DNA from: Aphelocoma coerulescens
Taxonomy: Eukaryota; Chordata; Aves; Passeriformes; Corvidae
Assembly (NCBI RefSeq): GCF_041296385.1
Contig: NC_091013.1
Span: 66,867,563-66,931,562 of the forward strand
Length of the DNA: 64,000 bases
Reading direction: 5' to 3'
Shown: positions 45,201 through 60,200 of the stretch, piece by piece
Layout of the letters: each line of letters starts with the position of its first letter
Position numbering within the stretch: the stretch's first letter is position 1
The notes under the pieces: generated by a model
What the model was told of the DNA's origin: nothing
Seen by the model: only the letters and a program-made list of their open reading frames with translations
Databases searched by the model: none
Translations under genes and position numbers: made by a program

Positions 45201-48200
45201 GCAAATACCACATCGTTGCTCCAGAGCAGGGTGCTACTAAGAGCAGTCTGAAGGTGATGTCACCAAGGTTGTTCTTAATTTGGTAAAGCAGTGGTTTTTT
45301 CTTTAGGGATTGTCTGCAGAATCAGGAGAATTATTTTTAGTACAAATTTTTCAGAATGTTTGAAGAGCTGTTACCCATGGTAGGGTTACTGTTACACAAT
45401 TTAGGGCATGATTGTCCAGACCATGAGCTGTTTTGTATAAATTAACATGGGGCTTTTTTGCACAGTCATCACATTATCACATAAAATAATGTACTAAACT
45501 CTGTGTTATTCCTAAACCTTTTATTTCTTTGTCAGCATCTCTTTTTGAGAGCTGAGCATGTACTTCAGCAACTACTGCTTCTAATCTTCTCACTTGGACT
45601 TTATGCATGCTTGGAGTAACATTGGGCTTTATGGCTTCAGCAAGCTGTAGAACTGAACATAGCCCCATTCTCTCCTTTCCAACAAAAAGATTACATTTGT
45701 CTCTTTTCCCCAACTTCTTCTGCTTCTAGGCCACGTGATTTCCTGTACTCTTCCAAGGTCATTGAATTCACTAAATCAGCAGAGGAAAACCTTGGAGAAG
45801 AAGAAAAATTATTTTATTTTAACTAATTTGACTCAGCAAAGATTCTGACAAACTCAGGCTTGATTAACAGAAGGGGCAGAAATATGGCTTAGAGATGGGC
45901 AAAAATTACCCATCTGATTAGGAGATGTAATTAGGTTTGTTAGTGGGGTAAATAAAGCTGATTTATTTTCAAGCTCTCAGTACTGAAATATGGGGAGCAT
46001 GGTGCCCTTTTGTTTTCATGGTGAGTTGTTGTCTAAGCTCAAGTGTGATTTAACATCAGACTTAGAAACCTTAGCTAGCTTACCTCGAATAAATTTGTAG
46101 AGAGTCCCTTTTTATTGTGTCAGCAATCTATAATAATAAATGGGGCTCTTGTCATTAGCTGTGCTTTATAGCTGCAGCTTTTACATGCCATCTGCACTTG
46201 AACAGTGTTTCCAAAAAAAAGCAGAAGGAATTCTGTAAAGTTTGTTACATAGCTAGATTTGTACAAAATTTTAAATGATAAAATCATGCAAAATGTGGGC
46301 ATGAGACATTAGAAGAAAAAATCCAAATAAACACACAGCATATTTAACACATTTCTATTTTTGTATCCCTTCCTGTAGCTTCTCTCACCAGGAAGGGGTG
46401 ATTCTAAGTCCTTGTACTTAAAATAAGTTCACATAACTTTCTATCTTGGAATGAAATTAATCAGTCACTTTGACAGTGTACATACTATATATAGTTGAAC
46501 TCTTTTTGTCATTTTCAAACCCTTTTTTTAACAGAAGTATCATATTGCCCATCTTTTAAAGTGTCCAGAACTTTGTGGATGTTTTACAAACAATAACTGT
46601 TTGTAATGGCTTCAGCAACTAGAGTAATAGAAGAGTCTAGATAGCTTGCAGTAAGAGTTTTTAGAAAAGGAAGTACAACCCATGTTTTTTCAGTAAGAGA
46701 TTTACTTATTGGAGGTGGAGCTCCTGCATGTATACTTCCCCGCTCTCAGATTTAATGGGTATTTAATTATTCCATACAAAGAAGAACAATTTTGGTAGTA
46801 GGGATTGAGAGGGCCCTGGAAGTGTCTATTGTAAACTGGTGTTAGGTAGTAGCAGGTGGAAGAGAGAGGTTCAGAGAGGGAATGCAGCCTATGTTTCCTG
46901 CATTCTGTGTGACTCTGTCAATCACCAAGCTGTTGTGTGGGAAATGATGTTCCTCAAAGGATGTTCACCAAAACCAGACCAGGCACCTTATTAGATGCTT
47001 TGTATCATTGCTGTAGCAATTTCTGTCTCAAATGCACGTAGAAAGAGTTTAGCCTCGGGTAGGTTAGTCTTCAACAGATGGATACAGTCTTGTTTCTTGC
47101 TCTTCCTTTTGTTTAAAGCACAGTCCAGTAAATGTGTGTTGAGATGCACCAACTGCTGGATTAAGTCCTTCGCTGTAGGATAGATGGAAATTGCACTCGG
47201 ACAATAGTCTAGATTTTAGATATTCAGTATTTAAAGAGACTGGTGGGTTTGGGTATTTTTAGCTCCCAAAGTAACATCAATGCAAAAATGTCAAGAACCT
47301 TTGAGTATCATGCACCTACAGCAATAAGGTGCAGTAGTGTGGAAATTTTAGTGTTTAAGTTTTGAACTTAGATCTAAGGATTTGTTAAATCTAGTAGTCC
47401 CTTCTATGTTTCTAGCTTGAGGTTTTTAAAGTTGACACATTGACACTTAAGTTTGTTGAGGTTTTTTAATTAACTAGAACTCGGTTTCAATTTTGTGCTA
47501 TTTTTCTACATATATTTCACTGTAATACATTGTTTCTGTTCTTACAATCCTATTTCACATAGAGTGCCTCAGGCAGCACCTGTAGATATCCATACTGTTT
47601 GTGAAATGGGGAAAGAGAACACTTGGGTTTAGAGAGTGAATAGACAGGATATGGCTTTAATTCACCTGTGTTTGCGGTGTTTGTTCCAGGAGTGCTGCAT
47701 TGCTGTACCTCTGTCTCAGATTGTGTTTATCGAAGAGCAAGCAGCTGGGATAGGAAAAAGGTATGGCCATCCTCATTGTCTTTTTCAGATGGATCCTTTC
47801 ACGTGCATGTTATGTGAGGTACCTGATATTATAGATTAATTCATGGTAGGTTCCGTTTGCAATCTTAAGTTTCCAGACTGGCAGCCACAAGGACCATTTA
47901 GGTCAAAAGTGTGAGAGTCGTGATTGATGTGATTTGTTAAGTAACTGTCATGTAATCACTAAACAAGTGTGTGTTGATGATTTTAGAGGTCTTTCCCAAC
48001 ATAAACAATTCCATGATTTTAAGTTTCTAAAGCGAGAAAGAATTTTACCTGGAGAAATACATACACAATTAACCTCTGCTTGCAGTGATACCTTTGCCTG
48101 GCCTTAAAATCAAGAATCAAACATGGTTAGAAGGGAAAAAGGGGTTTTACCTCAAATTTATTTTAAGGATCCTTAGGTGTTCCACGTCCAGGTGGAATGT

Positions 48201-51200
48201 GCCAAAATGCACACTGCAGTGCACACCCACAATAGATCGGGTGTAACATTATAGGTTTTACTAATTAGCATATCTATCAAAGATCCCCCAGTGAGAGGCT
48301 CAAGTGAGCCCCCCCCCAAGGAACCTTCCCCCTGGATGGTCCTATCTCAGTTTACAAAATGTGTTCTGGAGAGGACCTTGGTGTTTGGGGCTTCTAAGAT
48401 GTTTAGTCTCCTAACTTAACAAATAAGTCTAAGAATGTAGGCTAAAAAACACTAAGAATACAAAAACTATAAGAAGGTGTATAAAAGAAAAGGCAAAAAA
48501 GTCATCATGGCATCAGCAGCCTACAGTCAGATCAGTACAATAATATGCTGGGGGTATTCAGAAGAAATCAGTTAACTCACTAATGCTGGAGAAGTAAATA
48601 AAGACCAATGAAAAGAGTATTAGTAAAATGAGATGGGAATGGGGGACTTGCAGTCATATTGTGATAGCAGTCTGTTCATTTGCCTAAAATTGTGCACTCC
48701 CAAGGTCTGTTTTGGTAGTAGGTGTCATTTTAGACTGTTATTTCCATGCATGTTGCCTTTGAATGTTGGTTTTGGATAAGTTCACATACAGTGTCCACAA
48801 GTAACATATAAAAGTGGGATAGGTTACACATAATATTGAAACCTTTTGTTTTCCTGTGTCAAAGATAGTGTATTTTGGCTTTTGACCTGCAATAACTACT
48901 GCCAAATTACACAACAATGTGACAATCACTTTTTATCCTAACTAAAAGGTTTTTTGGAAATTATTGCTTGAAATTTTAAAATTTGTTGTGTTTATTTCTT
49001 AAGAATTGATGGTAGGTACATTTTAAATTTGTAAAATGTTTCTGCTTTAGAGGCTGTAGTAGTTTTTCCAAGACATACTTCATCAAAATATTCAAATATT
49101 GGTGCATAAATGTAAAGCATTATTTGATCATCTGTAGCTCTCATGTGAGATGGTTAAAAGAGGTCTTGATGAAAGGTTAACTTTGGTGCAGAAATAGTTT
49201 ATTTAGATATTATAGAAATATCTTCTCTTTCCTTTACCTTTTCCTTAGTGCCAAAATAGTAGTTCATCTTCATCCTGCTTCTTCAAACAAAGAACCTGGT
49301 CCATTCCAAAGCAGCAAATATTCTTACATCAAGCTTTCTTTCAAAGAACATGGGCAGATTGAGGTAAGTCTTGTACCATGGACGCCGAGCAAATCAGGTC
49401 TTTGGACATGCTTTTCTCCTCTTGCTGTGTTTCTGATAATTTTCTATGATCTTTCCGTGTTTACTTTTGAGGTGGAGCTTTTTCAATACATCCTTTTGGA
49501 AGACAAACACTATGAGCCTCCCATGTTGTCTACTTTAATTAAATAGTGCAAATAGAGTTCCAAAAATGTCAAGAGGCATTACAAGGCTAGTCCTTATTTT
49601 AAGGTGTTTAGTATAATCTTATACTTCCTTTTTTAATCTACTAAATTGAACACAGGCTTTTCCAAAATGACATCTCTGAAATCTGTTAAATGTTTAACAG
49701 AGTAAAAGATGTTTCTTTGTACCTAACCCTCTATTGAAGAGGAATCAAACAACTTACTCCTAATTATCTCTCTAATTTTATTGCTGAACACCTTTTGTTG
49801 CCTCAGAACTTGCATTCATTATACACTTTATAAATATTTTTTTAACCTACACCGAATCTCAAAGGCTTTGAACATTCTAAGAAAAATGTAATATATTCTT
49901 AAAAGAAGGGTTATCCTAAAAACCAAACAAATTGCGCTCTGTAAAGAAACTTCAGAGTGGAAGATCCTAGTTTGATGAGACTGAGAACTTTAACTTTGGA
50001 CTATGGAAAAAGCTGTACCTGTACACTGTGGAAAATCAGATTTTCAACTCAAATTAGTTAGAAATGTCTTAAAAATGCATGTGCTTGATCAGACTCACTT
50101 TCATTTCTTTGTGAGCAGTTTTCAGATTATGGTGACTGTAGATTTACGCACAGTATAAATGTGTTTTTTTCTCAATCATAATCATAATTATTTTAATGTT
50201 AATGTTGTGTCTGAAAATTAAACTTACTGTGCTTACTGGTTACCTAGCACATCAATTACACCTGAGCCTTTCTTTATGACTTCTGAATGCTTTCCTGTGA
50301 ACCTGAACAATGAAAAGGGTGGAATAGATTTTCTTTCTGGATATTGGTCAGTGGGATACATGTAGTGTTAACTAATGCCACCTTCTGGTATTAGCAATAA
50401 ACAAATCAGTTTAATTGATCTGTGTGGTTGTTTTAATATTGTTGAATTAGCAGATCAATAGCAATTGTATTGTTCAACTTCCCTTCCTTTACAAGCATGC
50501 CTTTGAGTATACCTCAACATTTTTAACTTTAGCATGGTTTGAGACATTTTGAATATCTGAAGAAATATTTCACAATGGAAGTATATAGTGACTACATGGC
50601 TTGTCCTCTAATGTGGATAGTTTTGAAGACTGGACATTAAAAATTTCCATATAATGAGTTCTGTACCATAGATGTGTAGGTGTTACCATGCTTTGTCTCC
50701 ATGCTTGGTGAAGTTTATTTCATCACCACCAAGATGCTAAAATTACGCAGAGGTACTCTGCACAGTTTATGGAACATCTGTTGTCACTCTTTAATGTTTG
50801 CAGTTCTATAGACGATTATCAGAAGAAATCACACAAAGGAGATGGGAGAGCATACCCACTGGTCAGGCCATGCAAGTTAACAAGGATTCACAGGTATGTG
50901 CAGAGCTTCTGAGCAGGATCTCTAATCGCCACACTTCTTATTGTGTGTAATCTCTTATTGCCACTTCTTGCCACCCCCATATACTGCATCCAGCATGTGA
51001 CTCTCTAACCAACATCATGGGCGCATGTAGGAATTCAGCTTTAGTTTGCCTGTTTTTTCACTGGCATAAATTAGTTTCTCATTTGCATTTTTCACCTGAT
51101 AGAACACAGTATCCTCTCTTTCTTGAGTGTGTTTAAATAATGAGCTCTTTTTTTTTGTTTGTTTCAGTTAGACACACATAATTGTGCAAATAAAATATTA

Positions 51201-54200
51201 ATTTGCATATACTTTTATTCAGCATGTGAGGTCCAATGATGCTGGAAAATTTTTTTGTCTTAATTGTGATTTCTGTTTTTTTTTTTTTTTGTGGCTGGAA
51301 GTCAAATGTATAGCATAACTTTTATTTAACTCTTTGAAACCTATGTATGTTTAATTTGAATGTGTATTCTGAATGGACAGTTGTTAGGAAGAATGTCATA
51401 TGTTAAAATACCTTCTTTATCTGTCTTCATACTTTTCGATTATAAACTGATAAACATGTAGATGTTGTTTCTATATATTGATGTGCTGAATATATGAATA
51501 TATAGTATTGTGTGAATGAAATAGGATGATTTAAAGATTGTTCAATATGAAATCCTGTATGTCCCTTTTGGTCAATGTAGGACCTATAAGCACAATTGCA
51601 TTTGGAGTAATGCATGAAGAATCTAATCAAAATGCCTTCCCTGTTGTACGTAAGCCATAGCAACTCATTAACACCATTGCTAAGATTTGCAGTCAGAGAT
51701 TAGAGGCCTGACACTGCTGCCACTTAGGTACCAGCCTTTCTAGAACACATTTGGCATCTGGTAAAAGTTTCACCATCACCCCCATTCTAAAACCTCTGAG
51801 GAAGGTAAATTAGACTGCACTTAGCATTGTGTTTCTATGTTTCTGTTTCTTCAGGCTGGATTTCTTGAAGTAATACACTCAGGCATTTCCACAGCTCTAG
51901 TATGGATGCTCACATGGTCTTGGGAGGCTAGAATTGAGATGAGCTGGATTACTTAGTCTGGATGTTAAGCCATATTAATAGCTTCAGTATATTATCAATA
52001 TCATTATTTGTCTAGTACAGCAAGTTTATACATGGTTCACATTTCTTGTTTTTTTTTACAATGGTTTAAAAATTACTGTCAAGAAATGCATGAAATATAG
52101 TACGAATGATACCTGCTGTTTTGAAGGAGTATTTCCTGTCCTCTAATTTTCACAGTGAGGCAGGTGAGAAAACTTAACATTTCCTATTTTGATTCTTTCC
52201 TTTTTTCCTTTTTTTATTTTTCAGGCAGGAAGAATAAGGGCTGTAGGAATTGTAGGTATTGAAAGGAAATTAGAAGAAAAAAGAAAAGAGACGGACAAAA
52301 ACATTTCTGAGGTAGGTACTTGGGAAATTTCAAGGTCAACCACCTGTCTGAACTATTTACATTTATTCACACTTTCTTTTAGGGACAGTTGAGACTATTT
52401 ATTGTTCTTTTTGAGAAGTCTGAATTGATTAAGAGTGTACAGTTTACAATTATTTATTTTGTTAACTGGCTTTTCAATATATGTAAAGGTACTTCATTTA
52501 AACAATTCCTTTCAAGGATACTGTTCTTTGAAACTAACAGTGTGTATTTATTAAACTAATTTTTGTTTCAATTGAAAATTGAATATATATTAAGCAGAAT
52601 ATGCTGATCCGAGTGTCTGCACATAACTGTGGTGAAGTTAGGTTTTCATCCTATAGTCAGGTTTTTAAATGTTACATTTAGGCTTATAATTACAGTAAAA
52701 TGATTTGCAGTCCAGGCATTGACAAGATGTTACAAGTATTTTGTAAAATACCTGGGCTAGATGGAGATCATCCTTTTCCATAGAACCAGCAAAATAGTTG
52801 AATTCCAGGTATCAATACTGATGAACAGCAGAGACATTTAATTTCTTCATACATACCTGAGAGCAATACCCTCAAAAATAGTCTGATTCTGTCTTGGTAG
52901 TAGAGATTAATACAAAAGTATTCATAAACTACATGCAGCAGATTTGTTCTTGTGGCAAAGCTTTATGGACTTCAGTGTGCCACAAGAAAAAGGCATTCCC
53001 TGCTCTAATACTTACGAAAATGATAGTGCCTTTGCAGGCCTTGTGCTATTTCAGATACTGGGAGCATTAAACTTACTTGCTTTCTGTCTGTGAGGAACGT
53101 AATGAATGAAGTTTTGTGTGTAGTTCAAAAGGTATTGTGGTTACATGCATGTGTGTATAGTTCAAAAGGCATTGTCTGCTTATTTTTTCCTTTAGTAGCT
53201 TTGTCAGAGAGTAAAAGAAATCCATTTAAACATGCTGTATGAGCAGAGGAAAACCATGACTTGTAAAATCCTGCCTTCCTCCAGCTTTAAATGTTATAAA
53301 TGACTTAATTTAAAAAATGGTGCCCTGGCTTCCAGGAAAAGGCTTCCTGCATCTGCTGTTCAGTGCTGATAAGAATCCAGTTCTTTAGCCTTTTGTTTAT
53401 CTGAGGAAGTTCCTGTTAGGTGTGTGCACATTCCCCTTTGTTTCCAGGCCTGCCCTGGGTGAGTCAGGCAGAGGAGGAGTTAGACACAGCATGCTGTTTA
53501 TTTAGCTAAATCAAGGGTTCTTTTGATGAATGTTGTTTTCATGCAGGTATAGAGAGATTAGAAATAAGCTGGGAAAAGCCCTGTTAGAAAACTTCTTGCT
53601 GATACAATATACAAGTAGAGTAGCAGGACTTTGATTTACACGAGGGATTGGGAAACCTATTGTAAATTATTCAGTTTGGAAGATTAGGGAGTAAGAAGAA
53701 GTATTCCAAAGAGAAGCTTTTCTTTTCTTAGTGGTAAATTATTGTTATGCAGTGGTATATTTTCTTTTCTCCATGTGGACCACTTAATTTTGGTGGTACC
53801 TAACTCAGGTACCAAGTGTTAGGAGACTAAACTTGTCCAGTCAGTGGAGAAACACTGGTACTATCAGGAGGTGAAAAGCAAGGCCTGTCTCTTTCTAGAG
53901 GCATCTCCTTTTGTTCTTCGTATGTTGAATCTCTGACCAATAAGCTTCTACATAAGGCACCTATATGTAAAGACCTATTAGGGTCTTCCTGCAAAAACAC
54001 AGCTAAAGTGTGTCTTTCTAGTGGGGGATTAGTCAGAGTAAGCCAGAAATGACATAGAGGCAGTGACTGGAAGCTGTAGGCAAGATGTCTCTCTGGCCAT
54101 TTGACACTGTAACCTTCTTTACTTGTGGCTGGAGGGCTTGGATGCTGCTGTCAGGCAAACATTAGATGAAAAGGTTCAGGAATTTTTCTCACACCAGTTG

Positions 54201-57200
54201 CTCAGAAAAGGTTGTTTGAAAAAGGTTGACCACCTGGACATGTTGTCATGTATTTGAGAGAAGTGAGGAAGCTGAATGAATGTGTGTTAATGAGGGTGGG
54301 AGAAAAGAGAGTTGCTTTTTAATATAGTTGCATTAATGGAGTTGCTAGCTCTCTTTTTTTTAACATGAATTTTTTAATGCTAGTTTATCATTACTAAAAG
54401 TTTGGAATTTCAGTATACCTTCAGCTATTTTTAGTGTATGATTCATTTAAGCCTAAAACCCGTTTGTGAGTTGCAGAGTTGTTGTATTTGAGACCATAGC
54501 ATTTTATTGGAGTACTTAAATGAAGAGATGTTACCCCACATTTCAGAGGTTTTGTCCTCAGATACCCTCTTCCCTGCTGATTTGAAATGAGTGTTTCTTA
54601 CTAAGTAACATCCTCTGATTAAAGTAAAGCTGTCTTGTCAGGAGGAGTACATCTGTAGCTTTACAGCTGTCTTGCAGCTGGCCAGAAACAACAGATCTCC
54701 TTCAGTGAGGGTCAAGTGTTGGGACAAAACCTCCCATCGCCACCCAGAAACCTTCCCCTACCTTACAGAGAGCGTAATAAACTTGGACAGTTTAATCTTT
54801 TCTGGGACTCAGTGTCTCATTGTCCTTCCTATCACATGGACATCGTAAATCATACCGAATTTCTGTTCACATACTGGAAAAGTGTGTGATTGTTTGATTC
54901 TCTTCTTCATTCTTTGTTATGTTTATTTTAACTATAAGACATGCTGCAAAACAGTTGTATCAACAAATAAGTTATGGTATCTCACATTGTAACATACCAG
55001 TCTAAAGGGGTAGCAGCTCTTATGAATACCTACCTTAGGTAGGTGGACAAAGGCATCTCCCTGTATCCATGAAGCTGAATGCTGTAGTTACACTGATCTG
55101 TGTTGTCTGCTTTTTGTTTCAGGCTTTTGAGGACCTTAGCAAACTAATGGAGAAGGTATGGATGGATGGCATGTGTCACTTGTTCAAGTAGACTTACGCT
55201 TGTTTTCTCAGTTTTAAACACAATTTTCTCTCTTGAGCTGAAAGTTGACTTATCTCTGTGTGTTTCTTGATAGGCTAAGGAAATGGTGGAGTTATCCAAG
55301 TCAATAGCTAATAAGATTAAAGAAAAACAAGGTGACATCACTGAGGATGAGGTAATTTAATTTTGTTGTAAATTCTACAAAAATGTTCCTATGAAAAGCA
55401 AAGAGCTATCTGTTTAATAATGTAATGTTAATAAAAACCCTTGCTGGTTGGTTTTGTTGTGTTTAGTCCCTTGGTGTAGAGTTTATTTGCTTAGTATTAA
55501 TTTTTCTTTAACTCTTTTTAAAAGCAATGATTTTACTGCTTTTATATAAATTTTTCTATTTTTTTTACCAGTGCTGGTCAAAAATAAATGGTACTAAGTC
55601 TTGCCCTCTCTTTGCCTAGTAATTGACTTTCTTGGTAGCAAACTGAAGGATTTATTCCCCAAAACTGCATTATAGTAATAAAATTAAAGATTTTTAAAAC
55701 CCAGAATCACTTATTAGCTGACCTACTTTTAAATTTATTTGTTTGTTCACTTGTTCAGACCATTAGGTTCAAGTCCTATCTACTGAGTATGGGTATAGCT
55801 AATCCAGTTACAAGGGAAACGTATGGATCTGGTACACAGTACCACATGCAGCTGGCGAAGCAACTGGCTGGAATCCTGCAGACACCCTTAGAGGTAAAGC
55901 ACCACACCTTGCACCAGCATTTTCCATGTGTTGCTGAATTTTGATTGTAGGTGTGTTTTGGTTGTTGTACTCTGCCTCTTTTTAAAGCAGATTTAGCAGC
56001 ATAGCCTCCTATTCAAGTTTATGGGAGGAATATGTATTGTCTTTATGAATAAAAAATTTTATAAGTATGAATTTTTTGTTGGACTAATGGCATAAACTAA
56101 TTTTCAAAATGTTGATGAGGTTTAGAAAATTGTTCAAGTGGTCTTTTTTCTATTTGAACAGCCCTGTATTCATCCCTTGCTGCAGAATATTTCTTTTTTT
56201 TAAGAAAGAGTGAAATTGCACCCACTGAAAATATAAGTAATGAATCTTAAAGTGCTTAAAATATACATTTTTTCCAAGTATAGGACAGAATTACTAAGTA
56301 GATTACCAGCCCTTAGTAATATCTTCTGTTTTAATTTATCTTAAGCTATTACAGATTACAGGTTCCTCACCAAAAAGTTAGATTTCATGTTGCAACTTAG
56401 AAGGCTATGTTGCTACTAAAAAGCATATATACTACAGTATTTTTGTGAAAGGTATGTGCTACCTGCTGTGATCAGAATGGAAAACTGAGTTTGTCTGAAA
56501 AGTAAAAATGGTAAATTGATTGATAGATTTCATATATTGAAATTCTTTGTTCCTGTGATTTATTCTCTGCTTCAAAATCAAAGTAATTCACAGTCCTTCA
56601 GTGTAGTGTCACTGTTTCACATTTTAAAATTGTTAGTGAAAGGTGTAACTTAGGTCTTTAGTTTTCCCCATTGGGGCCCATCATTCAGCCCCTCTGTTTT
56701 AGCTCTTCAATCAGCCACCTGCAAATAGAGATGCTGTGTTTCCTGGGTTAATGCTGTTTCTCTTACCAGTCTTGTGCTTATTCACGCAGGAGCGAGGGGG
56801 GATCATGTCTCTTACAGAAGTGTACTGCCTGGTGAATCGTGCTCGAGGGCTAGAGGTGAGACACTGCCTTGGGTCAATATTTTATAGCAGGACTTCAGTG
56901 ATAAGGAAATTAAAAAGGGTAAAAATGTTCCCTAGCAATTGCTCATTCTACTTGTCTACAGCAAGATGTGATCAGTTTTTTATTAAAATGAGAGGGGTTT
57001 TACCTTTTTTCCTTTCTCATTCTTACATACAATACTTATGTATCCTTTATAAGTTGTGATAATGTATTCTGCTTTTTATTATACCATGTGAAAGGGAAAA
57101 TCCATACTTATCTGGAAACAAAACTTAAAGGAAAGAGACTACTAAAGAATGGTGAATGTTCTGGGTTTATTTTTTTACAAAATACAACAATTCTTTCTGT

Positions 57201-60200
57201 AAACAGGGCAAGAAAGATTATTATAGAACACATAGGAAGGGGACAGAAAGGATCACAGAAGCTAAGAAAATAGACTGCACAATAAAAAGGAAAAAGAATT
57301 AACAATAATGTAGCCTGGTGTATTTTATAGCTGCAGCTACTAAAGCTTTGTTTGTTTTGATGTTATACTATACACCTGAAATGCGAGCTGTGAATAAATA
57401 TGTTTCACTATTTTAATAGTTGCTGTCCCCAGAAGATTTAGTGAATGCTTGTAAAATGCTGGAATCACTGAAATTGCCACTAAGGTAAGAGCTTTACAGA
57501 TTTGTTTGTAAAGCATGGCACTCACAGGTCAGACCATGATGATTTAATGTTTTACTAGCAGTAGATTTTTTTGTTGTTGCTGTGGCTATTTTTAACAAAG
57601 TCATTCTTTGCTCAAAGGATGCTAGCGTCTGCACCAACATCAACTCTAAATTAAAACATTAATGTTTAGCTAGGAAGACATTATTTTTTTCACTTACAAC
57701 TTTTTCAGACTGGAAAAGGGTTTAACCAAGACCAGACATATGCCCTCCTCTTTTCTGTCTCTTCAGATTTTGAAGATGATGTTAAGCTTAAGTTCATCTT
57801 ACTGAGCTTGTTTGGGGCTTGGGAGATTTTTCCTCTTTTGTAATGTGGTTATAGGTGTGGCTGCATTAGAAATGTGACCATAGGTGATGTGCACACGGTT
57901 TTTAGTTACTTTGCCTCTCTTTTTTGATTTTAGGCTTCGGATATTTGATAGTGGTGTGATGGTGATTGAACTCCAGTCTCACAATGAAGAGGAAATGGTA
58001 GCTGCTGCTTTAGAGACAGTAAGTGTACTTCATTTCCTTCAGTGTTCTGCCCATGCTAGGGAAATTTAAACGCATTAGGTAAAAAACTTGAGGTATGGGA
58101 TTTCCTCTTGAGGTTTCAAAATACAAAACATTCCACTTCATATCTTCTAAGAGAAATATTTAAATAGCACTTCTCATCTTCAAAGTTCTGTGCAGGCAAT
58201 AATCTTAGTCATTACGTTCTCTTTAAGGAATAAATCACTTTCCTATCTCTTTTCAAAGTTTATTAACCTTCAGCCTTCCTCCAAATCTTTTGCACTGTAG
58301 GATGAAATTCATGGCATGTATTGAGCACCTGATTTAACAGAAGTGAACTTCAGACACTGTACATGATGTGCTTGTAGGCAGTAGGAGCAGCTCTTAAATG
58401 TTGATATAGGTAGTTGTTTGGGTAGGGTTTATTTCACAGAACAGTACAGTGTATGTGTAACATCTTGTACCAAGTTTGCTGCTGTGAAGAGCACTCAGTT
58501 GGAGAGTAGTGTTTATAGAATTAAGCTAGCTTCATCAGGGAAAAAGGTAGTATGAATTGCTCAGTATCATAAACCTTTGTGGTCTTGCTGCCTCTGGACA
58601 CTTCACAGTCCTGTTACCCCATTATTTGATGCATTTTTCTGTCTCTTTCTCAGTGGAATGTAATTTTTTGGTTTTCATACCTTTGAGAAAAGGCTGATTC
58701 AGCGTATCCAAAGTTAAATGTCAAAGTCAAAGAGGGGGCAGTCGAGAAAAAGTAGAGCTATCACAGACACCTCCTCACTTGACATGAGGTAGACTGTTCA
58801 GTGCATTTTGCATGATTGTCACCATATAGCTTTTGCTCATCAGAAAGACTTTTAGATAAGAGAAATGTATACAGCATTTAAAAGATTCCATTCTAAAACA
58901 CTCACGTCTTTCGATATACGTTAATATTTTCAGGGTTTTTTCTTATATTTATAGAAAAATACCTAGACCATTTTAGGGTTTTTTTCTGATTATTTTTGGT
59001 TTCTAATGAATTTGTTGCCTTCAGTAAGAGTGCTTATGTCTTTGAAAAAAAAGGAAAAACCTTTCTTGATAACAAAGGAGGTCAACTGCAAAAAGTAACA
59101 GATAGTGGATTTATTACCAAGGTGTCTTTTTTCTGTTACTTTCATAATACGAGACTTTGACTCCATAGAAAAATGCAAGGGAGAGGCATCAACTGAGGAA
59201 GACTAGCCCAAATGGGAAAGGGAAGATGAGATCAGACTTGTGGCCAAAAGCACCCTGTACTTTAATGTTACTGCACATTATACATTAAATTCTGAGAAGA
59301 AACGAAAGGAAGCCATAGGATTTCAGGCAGGACAGAGATGTGGTTTTGAATGGCTGGTGAAGACAGGAAATGGACATCAAAGGAATCCAGAGTCACCCTT
59401 GATGAGAGTAGTGGTTTGGGAAGGAAAGATAAATAATCACCAATTGTATAGCTGACATCCATTACTCAGATTTGATCACTTAGCTTCGGACAATCTCATG
59501 TTAGGACTAATTTAATCTGAGTTTCTGTAAAAGGACTACTGCTGAGAATGATGCAGAATAGACCCCTCCCCACCCAGTTATGTGGGAAGCAGGAAATGGC
59601 AACTACATCTGGATTTACAATTTTGCTTGAATCTAAAGCAATGGAGAATTGGAAGAATTAGTAATTTTCAGGGTAATAAAACATGTTTATCTGGGAAATT
59701 AAATGCAATAATAAGTCTAGACTTCATATGTTATATTTATCTAGTATTTTAAACATCCGAATGTCCAACATGTGTGAGAAGGTTTCATTTTAGTATGTAT
59801 TAAGGAGCATGGTTGAGACAAAAGGGCCGAAGTTTTGAGTCCCAAGAGTGAACCTGTCTTTGTGTCAGCTGAATGTGATGGTGACTTTTAGTTAGCCCTC
59901 TAGTATGCCATAATGTCATGTGAAGTACTAAGGTTTGGGAATTTTTCTGTAGGCAGTGGGTGTACTTTAGATGCTGTAAAACTCAAATTCTTCACTTCTA
60001 TTTGAGATGACTTATATTTCTACGTTGATGAGCTGCCCTGAACAGGTCTTTTATTTCCTCATTTAGGCTTCAGTGTTTGCAGAATCACTTAGGATAGTTC
60101 TGCTGTGTAAATGCTGATGGAGACTGTATTCTGCTGTCTGAGCTATTCTAATTTTTCTGTTCATTTTGGTTCCAAGGCATCTTTTAAAAAATCCAAAGGA

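Noticed and set aside
45477..45713. Minus-strand 78-codon ORF with a helical, charged composition in a VPS36 intron
   Set aside because: It begins with TTG, not ATG, and a stop lies a few codons upstream. No splice partner or homologue recognised. A decayed retrogene piece is possible but unsupported.
53110..53180. Near-tandem duplication around 'agttcaaaagg.attgt'
   Set aside because: Small intronic duplication with no wider pattern or function visible.
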